Shown: piece after piece, positions 11,301 to 21,808 of the stretch
Layout: every line of letters begins with the position of its first letter
Position numbering within the stretch: position 1 is the first letter of the stretch
Assembly (NCBI RefSeq): GCF_000002865.3
Contig: NW_001865059.1
Coordinates: forward strand, 424,941 to 455,474
Length of the DNA stretch: 30,534 nucleotides
Reading direction: 5' to 3'
Origin: Monosiga brevicollis MX1
Taxonomy: Eukaryota; Opisthokonta; Choanoflagellata; Craspedida; Salpingoecidae
Program-made: the position numbers and the translations under genes
Notes under the pieces: model-generated
The model's database searches: none
What the model was told of the DNA's origin: nothing
Seen by the model: only the letters and a program-made list of their open reading frames with translations

Positions 11301-13066
11301 GGCCACGGTGAGAAGGAGGCGGCTACTACGGGCACCACTCGAGCCCGGTACAGTGATGCCAAAGGCACCACGCTGGGCTCGCTGGCGGACAAGATCTTGC
11401 ACCACGTGCCGCGACGCCTGATCGTTAAAGTAGTTGCCCCGAAGAGCCTCCTCGTCAATAAAGGGCACGTAAGAGGATTCGTCCGCTTGGGCCCCCTCGG
11501 CGGCCTGGAGCAGGGTTTTGGTATGCCGATTCGCTGATTGCAGACTATCAATGAGCAGATCGTGTTTGCGCTCGTGCTCTCCCAGGTTGTTGGGGTCGGT
11601 GGGCAGTGAGGCTCTGGGCCGGCTGACAAAGTCGGGATCCGTGTCCAGACGTCGACGACTAGCGCCATTCAATGGGGCTGGGGAGTGCCGGCCCACCTGT
11701 TGAGCGTTGAAGTTGTGACTGTTCTTGTTGTAGGTGGAGAGATCAGCAGTGTCAAAAGTGGTGCGTCGGGCGCGTGGGCCTTTGGAAACGGTGCTGTACA
11801 GCGCGTGCAGATCGCGGACCGATGGGGATGGGCTCGAGTCGGAGCTGCGGTTGATATCCTGATACGAATCGACGTCACCGCTTTCAACGCTGCTGTAGCG
11901 GGGACGCCGGCCACGTGATGAGTTGTCTTGAAGAACTTTGGCCTCGCCAGGGCGTTGGCTTTCTAGGCCGGGCGCCACCTCATGGATCTGGGCGTAGACC
12001 GGGTCAAAGTCCAGCATGTCACGAGAGTTTTGCGAAGGTTCCAAAGGGTTTGGTGCGTTATTGAGCAGGGGCGAACTTTGCGAGGCGTGCAGAACCGGCA
12101 CACGCTGCTGAGCGGCTACTATGGATACGCGCGGGCCGTGGTCGGGCGAGGATTGGACAACAATGCGCAACTGCTGGATGTTGTGCAGGAGCAGCCGCTG
12201 CTGGGATGGAGACTGGAAAGTGAGGGGGGGGGGGGGGGGGGGGGGAAAAAAAACCCCGAACCCCAGGAAAAATGACTTTTTGCCNNNNNNNNNNNNNNNN
12301 NNNNNNNNNNNNNNNNNNNNNNNNNNNNNNNNNNAGGAACACGGAACGCGAGGAAAAGTGACTTTGTGCATTGGCAGTGATACAAGGCACCGAGCCGGCT
12401 GGACGAGCACGTAACAAGCATGCCTTGAAAGAGCAAACCAACCTCGAGGCCCAGCCGCGTGAGGTCATCGGCGTGCAGCGCCAGCAGCCGATTACCATCG
12501 ATGCGATGCGCCTTGAAGGAGCGCTTGAGCTCGGACATGTGCACAGACTCGAGCCATCGACCCACGTCCCGCGTTGACCACTGTGATATATGTCATGAAA
12601 GGAGGGACAAGCATGCGAGTAAGGCATCGGCTTTGAGATCGTGCAAGCACGTTGACAGAGATATGGGTGCGCCGGCGCTGCCGCTTACGGTGACATGGGG
12701 TGTTTGCTATGATGGCAGACGAGATATAATTCAAGGGCCACATGGAAGCGGTCAGGGTGAGGCTGGGTTTGCATACGAGTGCCACTGGTGGGCATGCCGA
12801 GCATGAGCAAGGCTGAGGGGCACACACACCTTGTCTTGGGTGGAGATGCTTGCGGCTGAAGGCTGCGAGTAGCAAAGCGCATGCAGCCATGGAGGCGTGG
12901 TGAGATGAGCAGCAATGTGTGGTGCAATGTGCACCACAAACAACATCAAGCTAGATCATGGCATGTGTGTTACCTTGGCGGCGCCGGTGCGAGCCTCGGG
13001 ACTCTCGGGACGCGGCGGGGCAATGACGGCTGGCGAGGAATGGCGCGCTCGCCACCGCCGAAACAT
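8348..13066 (-). CDS. SAM domain plus five SH2 domains, adaptor-like protein
   Basis: Exons in sense order: 13066-12974, 12862-12830, 12580-12443, 12212-8573, 8451-8348 (TAA); about 1335 residues. The first two exons are less certain; the start is the first true ATG in the frame, with G at -3. A SAM domain (WSTRDVGRWLESV to the helix LLLHNIQQL, ~43-105) is split by the intron holding the assembly gap. SH2-like units lie near 340-450, 479-590, 636-730, 970-1068 and 1238-1335. Units 2-5 keep the phosphotyrosine-binding Arg (YFVRL, FFIRH, FIIRRS, FIVRD); unit 1 reads GAFGITVPG and lacks it. The last SH2 domain is finished by the final exon (YIPGSPVCQTLSELINYHSR). Linkers are basic and Ser/Pro-rich with many Tyr (YAQI, YSTV, YETL). 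No kinase domain is present, so a scaffold that binds phosphotyrosine proteins is inferred. Confidence 0.85.
12224..12245 (-). repeat. 22-base C homopolymer (sense strand) at a 3' splice site
   Basis: Read on the coding strand this is a C run ending 11 bases before the acceptor CAG of the fourth SAM/SH2 exon, so it forms most of that intron's polypyrimidine tract. Confidence 0.9.
12285..12334. other. Assembly gap (50 N)
   Basis: Fifty N lie inside the intron that splits the SAM domain. Fifty is a placeholder length. The gap follows a run of 22 G at 12224-12245 (C on the sense strand). The bases before and after the N are near-copies of each other, see findings. Confidence 0.98.
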
Positions 13067-13279
13067 GGCGGTGGACGGACAGCCCGAGAGCAGGGTGAGG
13101 ACACCTAAGATGGGCCGCTGGGGTCCTGATTTTGACAAGGAAGGAAGTGTGCGGCGAGAAGAGGGCCGGCAGCTGGCGAAAGAGCAGATCAGCCAGCTGA
13201 AGAGGTGACTGCGCGGAGGGGACCATCGACTTGTGCGGGCTGTGCGAGGCGCTGCGGATGGCGGGGTGAATGATAGGTT

Positions 13280-13305
13280 TGTGTGTGTGTGTGTCTGCGT
13301 GTGTC
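13280..13305. repeat. GT microsatellite
   Basis: An imperfect (GT)n tract with one CTGC interruption, about 215 bp upstream of the SAM/SH2 start codon. Confidence 0.85.
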
Positions 13306-14106
13306 AGCAATCTGGGTGCTTGAATGATTCGGTGCAAACCGAGAGAGGAGTGCTGGGGTGGCGAATGCTCTGGCTGGTAGGGAGGATGAATGACTCAAGG
13401 GCTGAGATCCGTGCACGGCTGGAAAGATAAAAGGTATCGGGAAGGGCTGCTCGTTTGGAGCTGAATGGCAGCCCGCTCTGGGCTATATGGCTGATGGGGC
13501 ACACCAAGGTCGTGGTGGCTGCGGGAAGTGGTGAAGCTTCCTCCGAGCAAGGATGGACGGGGGGGAGGTAAGGATTGGGCACTCGCTTTCCGTTTCCATG
13601 AACGATGACCCTTGTGAGGGGGACAGTAGGCTGTGTGGCCTTGACACGGGATTGCCGCGCAACGGGCGCCGTTGGTAGGCAAGCGTTGCGTGAGTCAGGG
13701 ATTCGGGAGGGACGGAGAGGTGCGCTGGGTTGATGGGACAATACAAAAAAAGGCTTAGTTGAGCTTGGGGCAAGAACATGGGCAAAGCACGACTCCGACC
13801 ACAGTTGCTGTTCAGCAATCGTCGGGTCGCTCCACCCGAGGGAACGGCACAGCCCCCCGTTTCCTGTTTCCTGTTGTGGGGAGTGGGCTATGGTTGCGCT
13901 TGCATCTCTTGATGTGTCGTGAGTGGTTCAGGTGATGATGATGCCCGCCAGCGCCAGGCACGACCAGGCGCCACTGCATGCAGGCAAGCAAATGAAAGCC
14001 GTTGTAGACAGGTGTTGAGAAGATCTGTTGTATTTGGTTGTTGTTAACACCTGTTGTTGAATTGTCAATTCAGTTGGGGGCGCCAAACGAGTCACTCAAC
14101 AGCAAA

Positions 14107-14150
14107 CCACGATCTTTCTAAGTTCCTTCACAAACCAAAATAGATCGTGG
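14107..14150. repeat. Perfect 9-bp inverted repeat
   Basis: CCACGATCT and AGATCGTGG are separated by 26 AT-rich bases, about 315 bp upstream of the RUN/DysF/RH start. It may be a hairpin or a pair of opposed protein-binding sites; chance is also possible in 1.4 kb. Confidence 0.5.
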
Positions 14151-14464
14151 CATGTGTACTGCAATAAGTCGTATTTTTGCTTCATCAGCTCTTTCATCTT
14201 GCTCTTTTAAAAAATCATGACAGCAGTTTCAAACCGACAAACGTAGCGTCAACGTCGTCGCCCTCTCTCTCTGTGACGAGCGCGCGCAACCTGGACGGAG
14301 CTCATTTTTGGGCTGTCGAGTCAGGAGCGGCACTATACCGGCCATGGCAGGGGTGGAAGGGGTGGCATCATCATCATCGGTAGCAAGACCGGGCAGTGGC
14401 CATGAACGTGGCAGCTTGCGCGTCATGCACCCGGGTGACGAGATAGCCTCGTCCCTGTAAGTTG

Positions 14465-17400
14465 ATGGATGGACGGCAGTGCTGGCATGCTTTCGATGGC
14501 AACGCAAGCGCTAGAGCGGGCATGCCGGCCGATGCGCGTCAGAATACCCTTGTATTGAAGCCACTTAACTCACCTGGCGCCCCTTACATGACCTTGCGTA
14601 GGGCGGGTGCTGCCGCGGTCGAGCCGCTGGATCCCCGCGACCCCTTGAACCGAATTCGCGAGCTGGTTCGTCTTGCAAGCAGCCGGAAGAAGAAAAAAAA
14701 AGTCGTCAACCCGTGGAACCTCACTCGTGCGCTCTGGTTTACCCCTGTCCTAGGAGCCGCAATATCGACAGCTGGTCATCGACCTCACGTCCTCCGTGGG
14801 AGCGGTAAGCTGCAACCGCTCACTTCACGTCTCCCATGCGGGAGATGGAAAAGAAGAATGCTCAACGCAGACCTGCACCTCCTCACGCGGGTTTCTTAAA
14901 TGACGATTCGCTTGCAGTATGCGCAAGCCATCAAGAATCCCAGTGCAGCTTTGCGCATGGATCATTTCCTGCACAATGACGGGCGCATCCAAGGCAATCT
15001 CCTCAAGATTTGTATGCATGGCATCATTTACCCCAAGCCTCTCTGGGGTGCAGGCCACAAGGCCGCCAGTAAAGCCTTTATCGCGGTTCTCAAAACTGTA
15101 CCTGCTCTTGCAGAACCTTTGTCTGAACCAAACCCATGCAAGGTCTGTGATGGGGCTGCTCTGCAACAGCCCAAGTTCACTTTGGCTCGCTCATCTCAGT
15201 CTCTCTCACCTTGTTGGAGCTTAGGCGTGTGCATCGCTGATGCTCCAAAAGTATGAAGTCCTGTCCCCGGTCTTCGCCGCCATTGAAGACTCGAGGGCCT
15301 ATTCACCCAAGGCCTTTTTAAAACAGCAAACTGCCCGTGAAATGATCCTGCACTGGCTCGTCGAAGGTACCTCTTCCCGTCCGTTTGGCTGACTGCTTGA
15401 CCTTCCCACGCCGACCTAGCAAGGGACGATCAACGGTGCTTGGCCTCACCTCCGCCCTGCTGGATGGCCCACAGTTGTTTTTTCCATGGCGGCGCACCGT
15501 CATGCCTTGGCACGAGTCACCGACCAGCCACCGACAGCCGCCCCGATTGACATGCCCGCTGTAGCTGAAATGCGCGACACGAGACTTCAGCCCCAACTCT
15601 CAGACGAACCCCTTTTCAATCGGCGTCGCGAGGACACCTTGCTGCCCGGCCAACCGCAACTACTCAAGCTCAAGAAGAAAGACAAGGGACGGAAGGCAAA
15701 GCGTTCTTCGGCCCCGCACCGCAAGCCAAAGGCTGACAGCGCCACCGCTAGTCCCTCCAGCCCAGCGCTGATTCATACCCCATTGTCTGAGCCTCAACCC
15801 GCAGCCTCAGCAACCACGCCTGCTTCAGAGGTGACCACAGTGGTGGCACCTGAGCAGACCTCATTGTTCTCATGCCCCGACAGCACAGCAATGCCCACCG
15901 ACGTGACAACCGATGAGAACTCGACAGCCGATGAGAACTTGACGGCAACCGAACCCAGTGTTGGCCATGTCGCCGCAGTCTCCGATTCAATTGTCCCGGC
16001 AGCCGCCGAGCTCCTCATGGATAACGTTCACAGTCTCAGTGCAGCACGAGATGATTCAGAGGTCGATCGAGATTCGCTGTGCCCGCCGTGCTCATTAATG
16101 TCGGCAGGACCCCCTGACAACATGGTTGCGTCTGATGCCATGGAACAAACCACACCTCGAGATGAGGCTCAGACTGTGGCTTCCGCTGAGGAGCCTGCCG
16201 AAACTTCCGAACATGCTCCCGAGGCTCTTGAAGGCCCTGAAGTACCGTACGAAGAGGAGCCCGTCGTAGCTTCCGAGGATCTTGCCAGCGCCGACACTTC
16301 TGTCCTGGAAGACAACAAAGTCGTTTCCGGTGCGCTCATTGACGAAGCTTTGACAGCCACCGAGCAAGACTCTGAAGTATTGGCACCGGAGGAGAAGTCG
16401 GATGCTCTATCAACTGCATTTGTTGCCATCACCAGCGAAGACCTGGAGCGCTTGACTGCTCGACAGCGGGAGGTCCAACAATGGGTTGAACAAAAAAACT
16501 TGGAGGTCAAGGTGAGATCGTTTACCCATTTGCCGTCCCTTTCTACGAAGGCTCGTGCACCCGACTACAACCTCACCTGCCCTGGACTCACACGCGCTTT
16601 GTTTGCTCGCTGGCTGCGCTGTTATACCCATGTTTAGACGATTGTCGTTGTCGAGAACCAGCGGCGTCGTCCTTTATGCACCGTTTACAGCTCGAAGCAT
16701 CTTGTTTTTCACGATCCGCCACCGTTTGCAACGATCCAAGGTTTATTTTGTGGTCAATCCCTTTCTGAGGTCTGTCTTGAAACAATTGTTGTTTGTTGCA
16801 CGCGACAAGAGATGCTATCGTTGAGCTTGAAGTCGTCAGCGTTGGTGTGACCCACCCTCATTTCGCGATTCGCTTGGGTGTGTGAAAGGTGGCGCCTGAC
16901 TTGCACTATGAGTGGTGCGATGACTGGAAGGTGGACTATACACATGCTGCCGTCGATGATGAGGTTGGTACGAATAGTATGGCCGTGATTATTTAGACCG
17001 ACCTCATCGCTCCCCCGGAACTGTGCAGGGCTGGCAATACAGCTACTCTTTCCGCGGGGACTTTGTCGATCAACGCACATACATGCGTTTTGTCCGCACC
17101 CGCCGCTGGAAGCGCCAGTGTGCGCGCACAGGCAAGGCTTCCTGTCCAACCGCTCCAGGCTGGCACCGAGCTTGTTCCATTTGTTTTTGTTTTGCTTTGT
17201 TTCGTTTTGTTTTTATTTGTTTTTTGTTTTCGTCACGATTATTGAACGACGGGCACTCCTTTGCTTACAAGATGCATCACCCCTTTGGGCGCCAAATTTG
17301 ACTCAAAAATAGGCGAGGGGGAGATGGCTATGCGCTCGCATAGCCTGTCTCGGACATTGTTCACCACTCACGTCGTGGAAACCTTGACTGATGCGTTCAA

Positions 17401-19198
17401 CTCTGTATTCCAATATCTGCTGGATCTGCCAGCCACACTCGAGAAGTACGAGCTCTATAACCCTCGCCACGGCACCTATCTTAACGGCCAGGCTGTCATG
17501 GATGCTGGCGTGGCTGATGCTATGACTCCGGCACATTTGGATGCGGAACTACTGGCCTTCTTACATGAAAACAACGACTCAAACTCAGAGCCAAATTCAG
17601 AGCCTTCAGGTAGGCAGCGGCGCCACGCTTCTTGCCTGTGCATGAATGAGTGATGATGACTTGTAAAATGGCGCGCCACTCCTAGTCCATCGCACCGTGT
17701 CCTTTGGCGTGGATGACCATGAGAACGAGGCAGAGGACGAGATGTTTTGCGACATTGACATCGACGTACTGTGTAAATGGGCCGACGCTCAAGTGCCCCA
17801 CCTAGCCAAGTCGCTGCTCCATGTCAAGGTATTCGGGCCCGTAGCCCTGTCGCAACCGTTGCCAGGCCGCCAGCGGTTGCTCATGGGGCGTCAATGTAAT
17901 TTGTGCAGGACGAAAAGCAGCTCGATTTTGAGGCAGTGAATCAACTGTTGGAAGCCCAAGACCGACGCTGCGCTGCCTGTCGCAACGACATTGTGGCCAC
18001 CGACAATGATTGGCAGCAATCTGCCCAAGTGTGCTTTTTTACTGGGCGCATTTATTGTCATGTGTGCCAGCGTGGCAACCGGGAGGTAAATTGGCTGACA
18101 CCAACCCAGCTTGCAATCAGACTTGCCAACGCCCCATCGTTATTTTGCCAAGCCATCCACTCACAAAGTTGCTGGCGTGCCTTGCCGATATCGTCTCCAC
18201 CTTCAAGATCATTCCGGCACGTGCGATCAATCTCTGTGACTTCACTTCGTTACCCGTGTCCGACAAAGCTGCTGCCGCTCTGGGCTTGCTCCAAATGGTT
18301 TGTGCTCTTCCTCGCTGATATGGGAAGATTCTGGGTTTATGACTCTCTTTTTTTTTTTTTTTTTTTTTGCTGAAGGAGGCTGCTGACATCATTGTGGGCT
18401 TGGTTTTCTTCACAGAAAAAGTTCTACGACGTAGATGACATCAACAAATCGCCTGGTCTGAAAGAACTCAACTCTGTGCAGGTCGGGGTCGCGTCTATTC
18501 TGCTTTGTGTCTAGTTTGTTGCTTTTAGGTTTATTTTTGGGTTTCGTTTGGAATTTTTTTGGCTTTTTGCTCAGCGTCGTCCGCATGTGGTCTTTGATGG
18601 TATCATATAGTTGCCAGAGTGGATTCTTCAACAATTGGCCCAATCCAAAGAAAAGATGCTGCCAGCCTTGGAAGAATGTGTACGCCTACGCAAACAGCTC
18701 TACGACCTTCTTGACCAGGTGAGCACGCAACTCGGAAATGAAACAGCCGACGCACTTGTTTCTCTAAGGTTTTGTAGGCGCATTTGGGTAGCTGCCCAAA
18801 AGCATGGTCTCAGTTGAGGTTGATTGGTGTGTCGATGGCTGCACCGATTCAAAACAGCTCATCTCCTACTCCCAACAGGCAAAATCAAAGGGGCAACTGA
18901 TCAAGGCGCAAGACGAACTCGCGCATGACCGTGCTTTTTATGGCCATGAGTACCTCTTTGACCTTGAAAAAAAGCCTAGTTGCTTTACTTTGAGCGATTT
19001 TGCGGAGCTTGGCAAGGCCCAGTCAGCCCAACACAGCAATCTCATGCATTTGTTGCGGAGTGCAAATGCCAAGGTAAACACAGTCTATGCAGACTCTGGC
19101 TTTTGTTTGCATGCTTGTTTTACGCTTCTCATCTTCGTTTTCAACCCTTTTGCGCTTGTTTTGAACGGCAGATCCAGGCTTGGATGCCCTCTCCGTGA
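14465..19198 (+). CDS. RUN - dysferlin (DysF) - Rubicon-homology domain protein
   Basis: Exons: 14465-14665, 14754-14804, 14918-15142, 15225-15366, 15424-16511, 16638-16769, 16889-16963, 17029-17119, 17313-17609, 17686-17828, 17909-18085, 18208-18297, 18416-18481, 18611-18718, 18879-19073, 19172-19198; about 1035 residues, all phases consistent. A RUN domain (~65-220) shows QLVIDLTSSVGA, LLKICMHGIIYPK and YSPKAFLKQQTAREMIL. A long acidic Ser/Thr/Glu linker follows (~240-555), then a DysF region (~570-670): VVENQRRRP, DDWKVDY, DDEGWQYSYSF and FVRTRRWKR. The RH domain (~815-1030) has CAAC, CFFTGRIYCHVCQ and IIPARAINLCDF. RUN domains bind small GTPases, RH domains bind Rab7, and the DysF domain of TECPR1 binds sphingomyelin, so endolysosomal or autophagy work is inferred. 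ATG 14522 has a better -3 base and is an alternative start. Exon 8 could instead end at 17131 with a GC donor, same phase. The usual last RH zinc cluster is absent. Confidence 0.83.
18348..18368 (+). repeat. 21-base T homopolymer in an intron
   Basis: It lies in the intron 18298-18415 of the RUN/DysF/RH gene, 47 bp before the acceptor CAG. Confidence 0.9.
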
Positions 19199-19309
19199 GT
19201 GAGTTGACCAATCATGGGAGCCTCGAGTTGTCACGGATGAATTGTTGCGCTGCGCGCACTGGCTCTTTTACCTTGTTGTTGGTAGCATGTTAATCAATCG
19301 AGTTTTTCT

Positions 19310-21628
19310 TCATGTGTTTCCAGGCCTCAAAGCCTGGGCCTTCAGCTTGATGACGCCTGATTTGGCAATATGTTTCACTGATAGCGTCGTCGCGTCCATA
19401 CCCAGGGCTTTGGCATCTAGCACTAGGGGGCTGCGCGTGCTCAAAGTTCCTGGTGCTTGAGATTTGACGGTTATAGATATATACTGCTCGTTGTCCACAT
19501 GAACCTCAACGGGCAAACCATCGGTGTCCACGCGCACAATGAGGGCGTCGTCGCTTTTTTGCACGCGATGGGACCAGGCTGTCGGAGTGTGCCCCGGACT
19601 GTCCGATGCGCTTTCGATAGGGCTGCCAACCGGGGCGGACACGGGTGTGGCTTCGTCGCGGCCGCTGTCAGACGTCATACCCAAATCTGCGGTGGTGGAT
19701 GCTGCTGCCGTAGTCGCGGCAGTCATGGCTGGCTTATTATGAGACGCGCCGCCTGTGGCAGCGGCAGCAATGACGTCACTGGCCATTGGCTCGTCTCTTG
19801 GGCTGTTCACCTGATTTTTCGCAGGAACCATCTGGGCCTGTGCCTGAGTGGCCTCGAACTTTTCAATCTCACGTCGAATTCGCTCTTCTTCAATCTGTTC
19901 TCACAACCATCATAAAAGCAGGCATTATTTCAAGAAAGTGAGGCCCAGGCCGTCTGTTGTATGAATACGCGCGCACTGGCCCATGCGATCGTTTGAGGGT
20001 AGGGCAAGAAGCCATGGGAGCGGGAATGACGGCTTGATTGGCGATGGATTTGTGGGACACGACATATGGTACCTGTTGATCCAACTCAAACGCTGTGCCG
20101 GCCGAAGCTTCGGCCTCTGCGCGTTCATCAGCATCATAGAACCAATGCGTGGCAGCAAACCTTGGCACGTTTGTTGGTAGCACCTCATGAGGTACGCGGC
20201 GGTCCGAAAAAAATATGACCATGGTGTTGGCTCGAGGAGGGATGGTGACGGCCTGCTCCACACTACCAGAGGGAGTGGGAGATGCCGAGGCTTCCGTCTC
20301 ATCGTCACTATCTGCGGGGGCTGCAGCGTGTTGATGTTCGTCCGGGGTCACAAAGAGGCGCACTTCACCACCATCCCCGGGTTGCCACTCTTCGTTGAGA
20401 TAAAAGAGGACGGTAAGCTTGCGGCCATTACGGTGCGGGTTGTCGCAGTGGCGAATGTAGCGGGTGCTGTTGCCGGGATAGCAAGTAATCATGGCTTCGG
20501 AACGCGACTCGATTCGCTGAAGCTCGGGTACGAACGCGGCAATGAGCTGCACGAGCGTGTTCATGCGACTGGTGAAGGCGCGGAGACCGGATCCCTGCCA
20601 GCAGCGTGGTTGACTACGGTCGGCTTGAGCGCTTTCTGTTGTGGGCGTGGGATCGGAAGCCGTCTCTTCTGTGATGGCGAGTTCAGCGCGCCCAGAACTT
20701 GAATCGTGACAGGGATCCTGATTGAACCATCCAACCTAAAAGCGTGCCGCAGTTCAAGCGAAGGAAGCAGGGGCAATTAGTCCTGAGCATTCCTTCGGGC
20801 CATGATGGCATGCCACACGGCAGTGCGTCACGTGTGTGGTAGAATTTTTGTCGGCTTGCAGGGCTAATCACAAACCTGATCACCGCGAACATGCCCGAGG
20901 ACATATTTGGTGTTTGCACCCGCTCGTCCACCTGCCAGCTGCCCCGGCTTGAGGTTGCCGTCACGGTGAGCAGATTTGACCTGCGGCCACGTGACCGAGG
21001 GAGCGTTAATGCGAATGAGCACCAGATGTACACCAGGGAAAAGGAAAGTGCTCAACCGACTGCACACCTCGTGAATGAATTGGCGCAGCACATGATCATC
21101 AAGGACGCGGTCAACAACAACGTAGTGCTGGCGTTGGAGCGTCAGCGCTAGGCCGTGGGCGTATTCCGCTACGTCAGGAGCTTCTGTCAGGAGCTGGGAG
21201 ACGTGGGCGTAGCGAGGACTAGTCGGCAACAAAGGCAAAATTTAAAAAAAAAAAAAAAAAAGTTGTTTGTGTGGTGGATGGTGCGTGTGCCAACTAGCGG
21301 GATGAGGGGCCGGGAGCTCAGTGGGGGAAGTGCGCACACACTTGGTACTGTCCAAGGCCAGGTCGTGTTGCCAGTGGGGCTGCTGCTTTGCTGCAGCGGC
21401 AGCAGCGGCAGCAGAGGAGGCCACGGGTGCTGGCTGAGTGCCTTGAAAGGCTTGTGCAATTTCAGTCAGCGCTGCAGCCATTTCTTCAACACAGCCCAGT
21501 TGTTGCCCCAGCTCCACGCACTGCAAGCCCCGACGCGAGCCAATTCGCACCGGGGGTGAGCACGCGATAGGTTTTCCATCGTGTTGTCTGGGAGCCCTAA
21601 TCGAGAGGATTTTTGCAGCCATGGACAT
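19310..21628 (-). CDS. EGLN/PHD-type prolyl 4-hydroxylase (Fe(II)/2-oxoglutarate dioxygenase)
   Basis: Exons in sense order: 21628-21342, 21218-21068, 20980-20876, 20735-20073, 19894-19310 (TGA); 596 residues. The catalytic core begins near HYVVVDRVLDDHV, reads RGDQVGWF across an intron, and has EAMITCYPGNSTRYIRHCDNP with the iron ligands His ~277 and Asp ~279. FFSDRRVPHEV gives the distal His ~364, and RFAATHWFYDADERA gives the 2-oxoglutarate-binding Arg ~373. This matches HIF prolyl hydroxylases (EGLN/PHD) closely. Animal PHDs mark HIF-alpha for degradation in oxygen, while the Dictyostelium relative PhyA hydroxylates Skp1; which substrate applies here is not visible. An acidic Ser/Asp/Glu insert sits inside the fold (~318-342). 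The first ~95 residues are Ala/Gln-rich and show no MYND finger. The last exon adds a ~195-residue extension: a charged helix, an Ala/Thr-rich spacer and a beta-rich segment I cannot assign. Confidence 0.9.
21244..21261 (-). repeat. 18-base T homopolymer (sense strand) in an intron
   Basis: Eighteen A on the plus strand are T in the sense of the hydroxylase gene, inside intron 21219-21341 and about 25 bp before its acceptor. Confidence 0.9.
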
Positions 21629-21779
21629 GAACGTACTCGCTTTAACGCAGTATCCGGTGTTGATGATTTCGGCTGTGTCAGCGCCCTCTCGACCCCATCG
21701 AGTGCTTTTTTAAGCGCCTTGCGGTGTCGCTGGACCGATCAAGAGGTAGATCCAACGATGAGCCAAACACTCACTGCCA

Positions 21780-21808
21780 CGCACGCACACGCACACACAC
21801 ACACACAT
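21780..21808. repeat. CA microsatellite
   Basis: An imperfect (CA)n tract with CG interruptions, about 150 bp upstream of the hydroxylase start codon. Confidence 0.85.

Larger units (their letters stand above)
13067..14464. other. Intergenic: divergent spacer between SAM/SH2 and RUN/DysF/RH genes
   Basis: Nothing here codes convincingly; the short open frames start with GTG or TTG or lack any family similarity. It should carry both promoters and 5' UTRs. It contains a GT microsatellite at 13280-13305, a TTG/AAC-rich stretch near 14035-14080, and a perfect 9-bp inverted repeat at 14107-14115/14142-14150. A GTAAGT at 14457-14462 could be the donor of an unseen 5' exon of the right-hand gene. 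Confidence 0.6.

Noticed and set aside
12956-13138. A longer first exon of the SAM/SH2 gene starting at 13138
   Set aside because: The codon there is TTG; the first true ATG in this frame is at 13066.
13233-13818. Several 60-145-codon open frames in the divergent spacer
   Set aside because: They start at GTG/TTG or overlap a GT microsatellite, show no family motif and no splice-linked partner exons.
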